Of a stretch of DNA of 64,000 bases, positions 36,005 through 45,400 are shown piece by piece. A program made the position numbers and the translations under genes. The notes below the pieces were generated by a model. The model searched no databases. It worked only from the letters and a program-made list of their open reading frames with translations, and was not told where the DNA came from. The DNA comes from PALSA-894 sp034669145 (lineage in GTDB: Bacteria; Pseudomonadota; Alphaproteobacteria; Rhizobiales; Xanthobacteraceae): the NCBI GenBank assembly GCA_034669145.1, contig JAXDNY010000072.1, positions 59,873-123,872 of the forward strand, read 5' to 3'. Each line of letters starts with the position of its first letter. The stretch's first letter is position 1.

Positions 36005-36539
36005 CGCGCGCAAAACCTTGATCTTCCGGGCCACACCGCGTCTGCCCGTGCGGCCCCGTTATAAAGGAACCCGCAAGGCGCGCCTATGGCGGCTGCGCGC
36101 CAAGGCGATCGCGCTTGCGCTCACGCTGAGCGCCGCGACCTCGGGGTGCAGCCTTTCCTACAAGCTCGATTCCTTCATGGGCAAAGAGAGCGAGAAGCCC
36201 GAGCAGACGGCTGCGGGGCGCCCTGCGCCACTGCAGAAACCGAGCCTTTCTGCCGCCGCTGCCGCCGAGACCGACCTGGCCTACGCCAGGGCGGCGGCGG
36301 CGCAAGTGCTGGGCCGAGCCGAGAAGGACGCGAGCCAGCCGTGGGAGAATCCCGGCACCGGCGCGCGCGGCACCGTGAGGGCACTGGCCGACGCCTACAC
36401 GCAGGACGGATTCCAGTGCCGCGATTTCCTCGCGAGCTACATCCGCGAGGGCGCGGAGTCTTGGCTGCAGGGCGACGCCTGCCGCATCCATCAGGGTAAG
36501 TGGACGGTGCGGACCCTGCGGCCGCTCAAGCGGACGTAG
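35994..36539 (+). CDS. RT0821/Lpp0805-type surface lipoprotein
   Basis: 181 residues if the GTG at 35994 is the start; no ATG lies before the conserved part and a TTG at 36018 is another choice. A hydrophobic stretch ending in a lipobox (ALTLSAATSGC) precedes DSFMGKES, AYARAAAAQVLGRAEKDASQPWENPGTGARGTV and the C-terminal GFQCRDFLASYIREGAESWLQGDACR...KWTVRTLRPLKRT, the mark of the RT0821/Lpp0805 surface protein family. With this start its first 11 bp overlap pdxH head to head, which is unusual and makes the start doubtful. Confidence 0.82.
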   Translation: MSDIARKTLIFRATPRLPVRPRYKGTRKARLWRLRAKAIALALTLSAATSGCSLSYKLDSFMGKESEKPEQTAAGRPAPLQKPSLSAAAAAETDLAYARAAAAQVLGRAEKDASQPWENPGTGARGTVRALADAYTQDGFQCRDFLASYIREGAESWLQGDACRIHQGKWTVRTLRPLKRT

Positions 36540-36568
36540 TCCCCTCCCCGGCTCGCTTTGCTCGCCAC

Positions 36569-36594
36569 CCTCTCCCGCTTCGCGGGGCGAGGGC
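36569..36594. repeat. Palindromic hairpin after the lipoprotein gene
   Basis: CCCTCTCCCG and CGGGGCGAGGG flank a TTCG-type loop, 29 nt after the stop. It resembles the hairpins at 18091-18221 and may act as a terminator before the DnaJ-like gene. Confidence 0.6.
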
Positions 36595-36685
36595 ACACGC
36601 GTTGCACAGCGGCCACACTCCCCCCACATTGAGGACAACGAGTCGGGGCCATTTGAGCCCGTTGGGGATTCTATCGGAGTTGAGA

Positions 36686-37687
36686 ATGCGCGACCCCTAT
36701 GAGGTCCTGGGGGTGTCGAAGGGGGCTAGCCCGGAAGACATCAAAAAGGCCTACCGCAAGCTAGCGAAAAAGCTGCACCCGGATTCCAACAAGAAGGATC
36801 CGAAGGCGGCCGACAAGTTCGCCGAGTTGAATAGCGCGCACGAGATCGTCGGCGACGCGGACAAGCGCAAGGCGTTCGATCGCGGCGAGATCGATGCCGA
36901 GGGCAAGCCACGGTTTCAGGGCTTCGAAGGCTTCGGCGGATCGCGTGGCGGACCGGGCGGACCCGGGTTTGGACGCGAGGGAAATTTCGAGAGTTTCACG
37001 TGGGGGCCGGAAGGCTTCCGGCGGCGCGGCGGCGCGCCGGGTGGCGGCGGGGCGGGCGGCGGCCAAGGCTTCGAGGACATCTTGAGCCAGATGTTCGGCG
37101 GGCGGGCGCGCGGCGGGCCCGGTGCGGCCTTCGAGGCTGAGGACATCGGCTCGGCCATCCGCGGCCAGGACGTGACCGCGACAGCGGTCATCACCCTGAA
37201 CGAGGCCGCGCATGGCGGCACGCGGCGGCTCGAATTGCCGATTGGCAAAGAGGTCGAATTCAAGATCCCGCCGGGTATCGCGGACGGCAAACAGATCAGG
37301 CTGCGCGGCCAGGGCATGCCGGCGCCGCACGGCGGCCCGCCCGGCGATGTGCTGATCACTCTATCGATCGCGCCGCATCCGGTGTTCAAGGTGGACGGGC
37401 AGAACCTGCGGCTCGAGCTTCCGGTGACGCTCTATGAAGCCGTGCTCGGCGCCAAGGTGCGCGTGCCGACGCTCGATGGCGCCGTGGAGCTTTCCATTCC
37501 GGCCAACACGTCGAGCGGCCGCGTCTTCCGCCTCAAGGGCAAGGGCCTGCCCGGCAAGCCGAACGCGGGCGATCTCTACGCCACGGTGAAGATCGTGCTG
37601 CCGGACGGGAAGGACGCGGAACTCGAAGAGCTGATGAAGAAATGGCGCGAGCAGAATCCGCACGATCCGCGCAAGGATCTGGGCTGA
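36686..37687 (+). CDS. DnaJ-like co-chaperone (CbpA type)
   Basis: 333 residues; GGAG lies 8 nt before the ATG. The J domain fills residues 3-70 with HPD at 31-33. A Gly/Phe/Arg-rich linker (residues about 85-150) replaces the zinc-finger region, so this is a class II J protein. The C-terminal substrate-binding domain has HGGTRRLELPIGKEVEFKIP and GKGLPGKPNAGDLYATVKI. It stimulates DnaK ATPase and delivers substrates. Confidence 0.93.
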   Translation: MRDPYEVLGVSKGASPEDIKKAYRKLAKKLHPDSNKKDPKAADKFAELNSAHEIVGDADKRKAFDRGEIDAEGKPRFQGFEGFGGSRGGPGGPGFGREGNFESFTWGPEGFRRRGGAPGGGGAGGGQGFEDILSQMFGGRARGGPGAAFEAEDIGSAIRGQDVTATAVITLNEAAHGGTRRLELPIGKEVEFKIPPGIADGKQIRLRGQGMPAPHGGPPGDVLITLSIAPHPVFKVDGQNLRLELPVTLYEAVLGAKVRVPTLDGAVELSIPANTSSGRVFRLKGKGLPGKPNAGDLYATVKIVLPDGKDAELEELMKKWREQNPHDPRKDLG

Positions 37688-37696
37688 GTGCCGCGG

Positions 37697-38515
37697 TCAT
37701 TTCCGCACGCCGCGCGCGTCGGAGAGCAGGCGCAGCATCGAGCTCGTCTGCTGGCGCGTCTCCACTTGCTCGTAGACCGCTTCGGCGACTTTCTGCAGCC
37801 GCGCGCGATCCGCAGGGCCGCTCACCACGAAGGCCGCCTCGTCCTCGACCCAGAAGACCGAACCGACCGGCCCCGCCGCGCGGTAACGCAGCGCGGTTTG
37901 CGGCGTCTGATCGCGGCGCGAGTAGATGGTAAAGCGCTCGCCCGTCGGGCCCTCATACATATAAAGTGCGGCAGGGCGGCCGGCGTTTCCCGGCAGCAGC
38001 CGGCCGCCGAGCAGCTTCAGCCCGAACGCATCGAGATTGGGCGTCGGCATCTCGTAGCCGACGCGGCGTGAGAGCCAGCGGTTGAGATGGCTTTCGCCCG
38101 CCTTCACCTCGATCGGGTGGCGCACCTCCGCGATGTAGAGCCGATGTGCCTCGAATGCCTCGACGGTCACGACGCGCGCCGGGCCTGCGCCTTCCCAGGC
38201 GCCACGCCCGAACCAGCCGGCGCCGCCGCCGACCAGAAATGCGAGCAGCACGACCGCAGCCGCTAGACGCGGCCATCGACGGTTGGCGCGCGCCAGCTTG
38301 GTCAGATCGAAACGCCGCGGTAACGTTTCATCCGCAGCCGCGCCATAGCGCGCCCGGATCGCGTCAGCCTGTGCGCGCCATGCCGCAACGCGCGCGGCAT
38401 CCTCGGGATGGCTCTCGAGCCATTGCTCCACCACGGCGCGTTCGTCGCCTGCGATTTGCCCGTCGACATAGGCATGCAGCTCTTCCTCGCCGACAGATGG
38501 TTCACGGTCGACCAT
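37697..38515 (-). CDS. Transmembrane anti-sigma factor
   Basis: 272 residues. The cytoplasmic N-terminus has the anti-sigma pattern VGEEELHAYVDGQI...AVVEQWLESHPEDAARVAAWRAQ; one membrane helix follows at residues about 85-105 (LAAAVVLLAFLVGGGAGWF), then a periplasmic domain (HLNRWLSRRVGYEMPTPNL, LLPGNAGRPAALYMYEG). It lies 8 bp after the ECF sigma gene, so the two form a regulator pair. No HxxxCxxC zinc motif is present, unlike ChrR/RsrA-type redox anti-sigmas. Confidence 0.9.
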   Translation of the reverse strand: MVDREPSVGEEELHAYVDGQIAGDERAVVEQWLESHPEDAARVAAWRAQADAIRARYGAAADETLPRRFDLTKLARANRRWPRLAAAVVLLAFLVGGGAGWFGRGAWEGAGPARVVTVEAFEAHRLYIAEVRHPIEVKAGESHLNRWLSRRVGYEMPTPNLDAFGLKLLGGRLLPGNAGRPAALYMYEGPTGERFTIYSRRDQTPQTALRYRAAGPVGSVFWVEDEAAFVVSGPADRARLQKVAEAVYEQVETRQQTSSMLRLLSDARGVRK

Positions 38516-38523
38516 CGCTCACC

Positions 38524-39015
38524 TCATTTCACGCGGCGCAGCGCGGGGCGCTCGCCGTCGAGATAGGCCCTGATCTGGGCACGCGCACGCGCAAGCCGCG
38601 ACATCACAGTGCCGATCGGCACACCTTGCACTTCCGCGACCTCGCGGTAGCTCAAACCTTCCAGCACGACGAGCAGCAGCGCGACGCGCTGATCCTCCAC
38701 CAGCGCGGCAAGCGCGCGCTCGATGTCGCGTCCGCCCGCTTCCGGTCCCGACGAGTCGGGCAAATCGCTGTCCTCGATCGGCCTCAGCGCAGGACGGCGC
38801 GCGAGCGAACGCAGCCGGTTGCGATTGAGGTTGGTCAGGATTGTGTACAGCCAGCTCCTGATGTCGCCGCCATGAAACAGATGTTCGGAGCGCAACGCGC
38901 GCACCAGCGTATCCTGCACCAGATCGTCGGCGATCTCGGCATCGCGCGTCAGCGCGCGCGCATAGCGCCGCAGCGCCGGGATCGTCGCCTGGATGTCCTG
39001 ACGGAATCCGCTCAC
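38524..39015 (-). CDS. ECF RNA polymerase sigma factor
   Basis: 163 residues from a GTG at 39015 with AAGGA 7 nt upstream; the frame is open beyond it but only antisense to fabI. Region 2: IPALRRYARALTRDAEIADDLVQDTLVRAL and DIRSWLYTILTNLNRNRLR. Region 4: LEGLSYREVAEVQGVPIGTVMSRLARARAQI. It is released by the anti-sigma factor encoded next to it, probably on an envelope signal. Confidence 0.92.
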   Translation of the reverse strand: MSGFRQDIQATIPALRRYARALTRDAEIADDLVQDTLVRALRSEHLFHGGDIRSWLYTILTNLNRNRLRSLARRPALRPIEDSDLPDSSGPEAGGRDIERALAALVEDQRVALLLVVLEGLSYREVAEVQGVPIGTVMSRLARARAQIRAYLDGERPALRRVK

Positions 39016-39043
39016 AGCTAAGTCCTTCGCGCGCTCACGCTCT

Positions 39044-39076
39044 GACAAAACACCGGTGGAGCGCCGGATATTCCCC
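39044..39076 (-). promoter_or_regulatory. Possible ECF-type autoregulatory promoter
   Basis: On the reverse strand GGGGAATATC (39067-39076) resembles an ECF -35 box; after about 18 nt TGTTTTGTC (39044-39052) could be the -10. It lies 29 nt before the GTG of the sigma gene. Pattern match only. Confidence 0.3.
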
Positions 39077-39171
39077 GATTCTGTGGCTCGGGCGCCATCT
39101 GCTTGCTGGCCCACAAGCCCTATGTCATAGCAGGCCAACGGCGCGGAATGCCTGCGCCACCGAGGGAAGCC

Positions 39172-39987
39172 ATGCCGGAAGCTGGTCTGATGCGCGGCAA
39201 GCGCGGCCTGATCATGGGGGTCGCCAACAGCCGTTCGATCGCCTGGGGCATTGCCAAGGCGGCGCGCAGGCACGGCGCCGATCTCGCCTTCACCTATCAG
39301 GGCGATGCGCTCAAGAAGCGTGTGGAGCCGCTTGCCGAGGAAGTCGACGGGCTGGTGGTCGGGCATTGCGACGTCAACGACGAAGCTTCGCTCGACGCCG
39401 CGTTCGCGGCGGTGAAGTCCGCGTGGGGCTCGCTCGACTTCGTGCTGCATGCGATCGCGTTTTCCGACAAGGATCAACTCGTCGGCCGCTACGTCGAAAC
39501 CTCGGCGGAGAACTTCAACAAGACGCTTGCGATTTCCTGCTTCTCGTTCACCGCGGTCGCGCAGCGCGCCGAAAAGTTGATGCCGAACGGCGGCTCGCTG
39601 CTCACGCTCACCTATTACGGCGCCGAGAAATGGATGCCGCACTATAACGTGATGGGGGTCGCCAAGGCGGCGCTGGAAGCGTCCGTGATGTATCTTGCCG
39701 CCGATCTCGGCGAGAAGAACATCCGCGTCAACGCGATCTCGGCCGGGCCGATCAAGACGCTGGCCGCCGCCGGCATCGGCGACTTCCGCTATATCCTGAA
39801 GTGGAACGAATACAACGCGCCGCTGCGTCGCCTGGTGACGATCGAGGAAGTCGGCGATGCCGGCGTATATCTACTCTCCGACATGTCGCGCAGCGTGACC
39901 GGCGAAGTGCATCACGTCGATGCCGGCTATCACATCGTCGGCATGAAAAATCCCGCGGCGCCGGACATTGGAAACCTCAAGGACTAG
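39172..39987 (+). CDS. fabI: Enoyl-[acyl-carrier-protein] reductase (NADH)
   Basis: 271 residues from the ATG at 39172, with GAGGGAAG 5 nt upstream. FabI reduces trans-2-enoyl-ACP in fatty acid synthesis. The atypical nucleotide loop MGVANSRSIAWGIAKA, HAIAFSDKDQL, the catalytic Tyr-x6-Lys in HYNVMGVAKAAL, SAGPIKTLAAAGI and the terminal VHHVDAGYHIVGM identify it. Upstream in-frame starts precede the ribosome binding site and are not used. Confidence 0.95.
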   Translation: MPEAGLMRGKRGLIMGVANSRSIAWGIAKAARRHGADLAFTYQGDALKKRVEPLAEEVDGLVVGHCDVNDEASLDAAFAAVKSAWGSLDFVLHAIAFSDKDQLVGRYVETSAENFNKTLAISCFSFTAVAQRAEKLMPNGGSLLTLTYYGAEKWMPHYNVMGVAKAALEASVMYLAADLGEKNIRVNAISAGPIKTLAAAGIGDFRYILKWNEYNAPLRRLVTIEEVGDAGVYLLSDMSRSVTGEVHHVDAGYHIVGMKNPAAPDIGNLKD

Positions 39988-40011
39988 GGCGCCGGGACAG
40001 TTGCCCGGATC

Positions 40012-40605
40012 ATGCCGCCTCCCCTGCTCTATTACATCCGCCACGGCGAGACCGATTGGAATCGCGAAAGCCGGCTGCAGGGCCAGCGCGATATCCCGAT
40101 CAACGGCAATGGCCGCGCGCAGGCGCGCGCCTGCGGCGAGATTCTGCGCGGCCTGATCGCGCGCGAGCCGGAAACCGGACTCGATTTCGTCTCCAGTCCG
40201 CTCGGACGCGCGCGCGAAACGATGGAGCTTCTGCGGGCGACGCTGGGACTTGAGCCGCAATCCTATCGCGTCGACGACCGGCTGACGGAAGTCTCGTTCG
40301 GCGATTGGGAAGGCTATACGCTGGACGAGTTACGCCGGCATTCGCCCGATGCGGTCGCGGCGCGCGAGCGCGACAAATGGAACTTCGCGCCGCCCGGCGC
40401 GGAAAGTTACGCCGCGATGTCGCAACGCGTGCGCGGCTGGTACGACGCGCTGCAACGCGACACGGTCGCGGTCGCGCATGGTGGAACTTTGCGCGGGCTC
40501 ATGGTTCAGCTCGGCATTTACGCGGCCAAGGAAGCCCCGTTCCTCGATATCGGCCAGGGCGTGGTCTACGCGATCCGCGGCCGGAGCATGAGCCGTTACG
40601 GCTGA
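40012..40605 (+). CDS. Histidine phosphatase family protein (phosphoglycerate-mutase-like)
   Basis: 197 residues. The RHGE motif (YYIRHGETDWN) starts at residue 9 with the phosphorylated His; the second catalytic His is in VAVAHGGTLRGL. FVSSPLGRARETMELL and VSFGDWEGYTLDEL are typical of the small cofactor-dependent phosphatases. It starts 24 bp after fabI and is probably co-transcribed. Substrate unknown. Confidence 0.92.
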   Translation: MPPPLLYYIRHGETDWNRESRLQGQRDIPINGNGRAQARACGEILRGLIAREPETGLDFVSSPLGRARETMELLRATLGLEPQSYRVDDRLTEVSFGDWEGYTLDELRRHSPDAVAARERDKWNFAPPGAESYAAMSQRVRGWYDALQRDTVAVAHGGTLRGLMVQLGIYAAKEAPFLDIGQGVVYAIRGRSMSRYG

Positions 40606-40694
40606 TCCCGGGAAAACTTGATCTCCCACGAATCTGATTTAGGTTGCATTTGACCGCGCCTACAATAGCGCGTCGTGCTTGATAGGGGAAACCG

Positions 40695-41348
40695 ATGAAA
40701 CCAACCGCAAACGGGCTGCGGCGATTTCTGCTGGTGCGCGACGACTTCTATTCCGATCCCGAAGGCGTGCGGCGCATCGCGCAATCCATGAAATTCGAGG
40801 AGACCGGCGATATCACCGGGTTCATGACGTCGGAGGTTTACCATCCGGCGGGCGTGCGCCAGCGGCTTGAGCGGGTGCTCGGCGTCAAGATCACGCGCTG
40901 GGATCAGGATCCCGACGAGGGCAACGGCATTTTCTACCAGGCCTTCTCGCGCGGCTCGCAGAAGGAAACGCCCGGCGTGCATTCCGACGAGCCCTACGAA
41001 GACATCACCGTGCTGATTTATCTGACGCCCGGTCTGCCGATCGATTGCGGCACCTCGCTGTGGCAGCACCGGGCAACCGGCCTGGTCAATGCACCGACGC
41101 AGCGTGACGCGCGCCGCCTGAAGACGACGCTCACCAAGCTGCGCGACCGGCTCGAGGTGGATTCGGAAAAGCGGCAAAAATGGATCGAGATCGACCGCGC
41201 CGGCTACCGGTTCAACCGCATGGTCGCCTATGCGAGCGGCATGTTGCACTCGGCCTCGCGCCATTACGGATCGAACCTGCGCGACGGGCGCATCTACCAG
41301 ACGTTCCGGATCGGCGTGGATTGGTCGAGCTGCCGGCTCTACGCCTGA
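40695..41348 (+). CDS. DUF6445 family protein (2OG-Fe(II) oxygenase-like)
   Basis: 217 residues; GGGGAAACCG precedes the ATG. HSDEPYEDITVLIYLTP provides an H-x-D pair followed by a beta-strand, and SGMLHSASRHYGSN a distal His, the pattern of 2-oxoglutarate/Fe(II) oxygenases; I recall DUF6445 for this type. Family members often sit beside natural-product or amino-acid-modifying genes. It converges with the phosphopantetheinyl transferase gene 2 bp away, so it might hydroxylate an amino acid used by the NRPS. That is a guess from position. Confidence 0.7.
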   Translation: MKPTANGLRRFLLVRDDFYSDPEGVRRIAQSMKFEETGDITGFMTSEVYHPAGVRQRLERVLGVKITRWDQDPDEGNGIFYQAFSRGSQKETPGVHSDEPYEDITVLIYLTPGLPIDCGTSLWQHRATGLVNAPTQRDARRLKTTLTKLRDRLEVDSEKRQKWIEIDRAGYRFNRMVAYASGMLHSASRHYGSNLRDGRIYQTFRIGVDWSSCRLYA

Positions 41349-41350
41349 CC

Positions 41351-41983
41351 TTAAGCCGGCAGCGCCACCACGACGACGTGGGACGAGACGCAGGTGCGGA
41401 GCGCGATGGTGTGTCCGGTTCGGGTCGTGGCCGTGCGGCCCACGAGATCGACCTCGATGTCGCGGAATTCGAGGAATATGCGATCGAGCGGATAGACCGC
41501 CTTGTACACCGCCTCCTTGGCGGCGAAGAGAAGTTTGCCCTGCAGCGGATCTCCGGCAATGCTGCGCAACTCCTGCGGCGTGGCGATCAGTTTCAGCATG
41601 TCCGGCGGCAGCGGCACCGTGGGCTCGACGTCGATCCCGACCGCGCCAACGTCACGCTGCAATCCGACCGCAGCCACGGCGATCCGATCGTCGTGAGCCA
41701 AGCAGCCGGAAATTCCAGCGGGCCAGATCGGCTCGCCGGCCTCACCCTTGGGCACGGCGACGCGCGCGTAGCCGAGTTGTGCCAAAAGCGCGCGCGCAAC
41801 GATGCGCGCCGCTCCGCTGGCGCGCCGCACCGCGATGACCGGCGATGCGATCGAAGCCGCCTCCTCGTCGAGCAAAGCGCTCTCGTCGCCCGCCGAAATC
41901 ACGCGATGGCCGATCAGCAGGCCGGGCACCGCGAGACCCTCGATGTCGCGTGCAAGCGCTGGATCGACGGCGCCGGACATCAC
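41351..41983 (-). CDS. Sfp/EntD-type 4'-phosphopantetheinyl transferase
   Basis: 210 residues. Signature motifs are GIDVEP (Mg2+/CoA site) and FAAKEAVYKAVYPL. The N-terminal half contains HRVISAGDESALLDEEA and VRRASGAARIVARALLAQLG, as in EntD-like enzymes that activate carrier proteins of NRPSs. Its start overlaps the GNAT gene by 4 bp, and the NRPS gene lies just upstream, so the obvious client is Ser612 of that NRPS. Confidence 0.9.
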   Translation of the reverse strand: MMSGAVDPALARDIEGLAVPGLLIGHRVISAGDESALLDEEAASIASPVIAVRRASGAARIVARALLAQLGYARVAVPKGEAGEPIWPAGISGCLAHDDRIAVAAVGLQRDVGAVGIDVEPTVPLPPDMLKLIATPQELRSIAGDPLQGKLLFAAKEAVYKAVYPLDRIFLEFRDIEVDLVGRTATTRTGHTIALRTCVSSHVVVVALPA

Positions 41984-42432
41984 AGCACCAGCTCTGCGAT
42001 CATCTCGCCGTCTTCGTCCGTGCCGACTTCGACGAAACCGAAGCTCGCGTAGAATGGCTTTGCGACCGGATTGTCCGGCATGTAGCTGATGAAAACCTTG
42101 CTGACCTTGGGGAGGGCGCGGATTTCGTCCAGCGCCTTCGCGAGCGCGGCGCGCCCGTAACCCTCGCCTTGGGAGCCGCGGTCGATCATGAATCGATAGA
42201 TCACCGCCTCGCGCGGATCGTCGTCCGGCTGCCCTGCGTCATACATCAGGAAGCCGACGATCCGTTCTCCCGCGTAGACCGCGCGCGGGCGTGCACCGGG
42301 ATCGGACCGCGCCTCGTCAAGCGACTCGGCGTTGCTGGCCACAAGGTCTTGCTGCTCGGGAGAGAGTTCGAGGCGCACGACCGCCTGCCGGTTGGCAGCC
42401 GTCACGCCCCTGAGTTCGATGTCGTCGCGCAT
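41980..42432 (-). CDS. GNAT N-acetyltransferase (diamine/amino-acid acetyltransferase-like)
   Basis: 150 residues. ELRGVTAANRQAVVRLELSPEQQDLVA at the start, IVGFLMYDAGQPDDDP, YRFMIDRGSQGEGYGRAAL (acetyl-CoA loop) and NPVAKPFYASFGF near the end. The layout resembles spermidine/diamine acetyltransferases of the SpeG/BltD type. It lies between the NRPS and the phosphopantetheinyl transferase genes with 25-bp and -4-bp spacing, so it belongs to their operon and may acetylate the polymer, its monomer, or serve self-protection. Confidence 0.88.
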   Translation of the reverse strand: MRDDIELRGVTAANRQAVVRLELSPEQQDLVASNAESLDEARSDPGARPRAVYAGERIVGFLMYDAGQPDDDPREAVIYRFMIDRGSQGEGYGRAALAKALDEIRALPKVSKVFISYMPDNPVAKPFYASFGFVEVGTDEDGEMIAELVL

Positions 42433-42457
42433 TGCTGTCGCGCGGCCACCGCCGGGA

Positions 42458-45400
42458 TCACTCCGCGGCGATAGCCATGTCGTCGCGCGTCTCCGTTACG
42501 CTCTGCGTGTCGTCTAAAGCGGTATGACGGCGCGCGAGCTTCGCCGGATTGCCGCGCCAGCCGGTGTGCGCATCGAGCACTTCGCCCTTCATCAGGAAGG
42601 AATCGGCATCGAGCACGACGTGGTCGCCCATGGTGACGCCGTAATGCACGAAAGCGCCGGGACCGACCGAGCATCCGTTGCCGAGGCGAATGTAGTCGGA
42701 CTTGAACACCCCCTCCTCCAGCGAGTGCGCCTGCAGCACACTGCCCTCGTTGAGATTGGCGTAGTCGCCGACTTGCGTCAGCGTGCGCTCGGTGATCGAG
42801 CGGCTGCAATCGAACACCTTGGCGCCGACCTTCATGCCGAGCGCGCGCAGCAGCAGGACGCGGAACGGGGTCCCTGAGAACAGTCCCGTGATCGGCGACT
42901 CCGACAGCTTCCAGTGCCGCTCGTGGAACCAGAAATACGGATCGTAGATCGAGGCGATCTTCGGGGCGAGCCGGGCGAAGTGCAGACTCGCGCGCTCGAT
43001 CACCACGAAGAACACGAGATACGCGACCGCGATGGCAGCGGTGGCGGCCAGCAGTGCGAATACGCCGAACCGGTCATAGCCCGCGAGCGCCGCGGTCCAT
43101 AGCACGAGCGCCGCGAACACCGACATCCAGCGGCTCATCAGGAAGAGCACCGCGGTGACGAAGTTGTACTTGTTCTTCTGGCGCAGGCGGACGCGGCGCG
43201 TTTCCTCGCTGACCGAGGCATTCATGTCGCGGTCGCGGTCGACCATGCGGGGGATTTCGAACGCGGGCGAGCCGAGCAGTCCGACGTTCTCGCGCACCGG
43301 GCCGTCGATCGGGATCATGGCCTTGGTGCCGAGCAGGACGTTCGCGCCGGTGCGGCCGTTCGGCGGATAGAAGATGTCGTTGCCGAGATAATTGTTGTCG
43401 CCGATCTTCGTTTCGGCGAGCTGGAACGACGTCGCCGACATGTGCGTGTTGATCATCGACAGGCCGTCCGACACCATCGTACCGGAGCCGATGCTGCACA
43501 GGAACGGATTGTCGTGGCGCTGGTTGGTGCCCATGTTCGAGCCGGTCTGCTCGACCTTGTTCAGATTCCAGCCGACGTGGCGCATGTAAGTCGTGATAAA
43601 CGAGGAGTCGCCGAACAGCACGCAGAAGAATTGCGAATTGCTGACGCGCAGGATGACGCTCTGCAGGAGATGGTGGAAGCCGAACGTCGGGTAGGTCACA
43701 CCGACTTGCAGGAACATCATGCACAGGCGCGGGATGATATAGACCGCGGCCAGCCCCAGGATCAACGCGCCGAAGAAGCCCGCCGCCGATACGCCCAGCA
43801 GCGACAGCATCGAGATGCCGAGGCCGGCGCTCGCGCCGGCAGCCGAATACTGCTCCCAGAGGTGATAGGCGAGGATCGGCACCGGCACCGCGACAAGGAA
43901 CAGCGCCGCAAGCTCGAGCGACGAATAGAACGCGGTGCGCAACACGCCGCATTCCATGCTCTCGATCGGGCAGTAGTCCGAGGTCGTCTCGACCGCGGGC
44001 GAGCCGTGATAGCGCTTGCCGTCCGGCACGCGCTGGCCGCTCTGCAGCGAGGAGGCGTGGCCAAGCTGCGTGTTGTCGCCCATCGCGGTGTCGATATCGA
44101 TCACACTCGCTTCGCCGACGAAGGCATTCGCGCCGATCTCGACCGGGCCGATGTGGATGAAGTTCGACTGCGCGCGATAGCCGAGAACAATGGTGTCCTT
44201 GCGCAGGATGGTGTTGTCGCCGATCGTGAGCAGGTCCGGGCAAACCGGGCCGTGGCGGCAGCTCATCACGACATTGCGGCCGATGCGCGCGCCCATCAGG
44301 CGCAGATAGGCGTTGTAGATCGGCGTGCCGGTGAACGCCATCGCCGGCGAGGTGCGCATCAAGGTCTTGACGGCCCAGAAGCGGAAATAGGCGAAGCTCC
44401 AGATCGGGATCGACTGCGCCTTGAAGCGGCCGATCAACGCCCACTTGGCCACGATGGAGACCGCGGTCAGCACGATGAACGAGCCTGCGGCGAAGACGAC
44501 GCTGCGCGCGTAGATCTCCAGCGTGTTCTCGGTGGCGGTGACCCACTGATAGCCGGCGTCGAGCACCCAGAGGCCGAACAGCGTGTAGACCGCGTAGAAC
44601 GCGAGCTGCAACGCGCCGCAGGTGTAGTAGGCGAGATTTGACGGCACATGGAACGGCTCGCGCTTGGTTGCGACGAAACCGCCCAACGATGACTCCAGAT
44701 GCGTCGCCAGAGTGGCGAGCGTCGGGTTCATGTAGATGTCGCGCATCGAACCGGCCGACATGCCTGGGTTCTTGCGGATGACGGCGCAGAAGCGCGCCAT
44801 CAGCAGCGAGTTGGCGCCGAGGTCGTCGAAGAAATGATCCTCCGTCGATACATGCTCGACCCGCAGCACATTCGCGAGCGCGGCTGCGAGAATGCGTTCG
44901 TAGTCGGTTTTCGGCGGAACGTAATTCGTGCCGGCCGAGAAGCGCGGCACCTGCGGCTTCGGCAGCTTCTTGTGGTCGGCCTTGTTGCTGAGCGTCATCG
45001 GGATGACGTCGAGCTGTTCGAGATAGGACGGCACCATGTAGGCGGGCAGCTTGGTCCGCAACGCGTGCGAGATCTCGTTGATCGGCAGGTTTGCGCCATG
45101 CTTGAAGGCGTAGTAGGCAACGATCTCGACCACGCCCGGATCGGGCTCGAAGGTCGTCACCGCGGCCTGCGCGATCTGCGGCAGGTCGAGCAGCACGGCC
45201 TCGATCTCGTTCAGCTCGATGCGGTAGCCGCGGATCTTGACCTGCGTGTCGATACGGCCGCGGTACTCGATCTCACCGTTCTCGTCGATGCGTCCGAGGT
45301 CGCCGGTGCGATAGATGCGGCCGGTCGGGTTGTTCTGGATGTTGAGAAAATCGCGGATGAACTTCTTCAGCGTGAGTTCGTCGCGATTCATGTAGCCGAT

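Noticed and set aside
43074..44641. Long forward and reverse frames of about 400-490 codons inside the NRPS gene
   Set aside because: They are Arg/His-rich shadow frames of the NRPS membrane region; the NRPS frame has clear motifs throughout.
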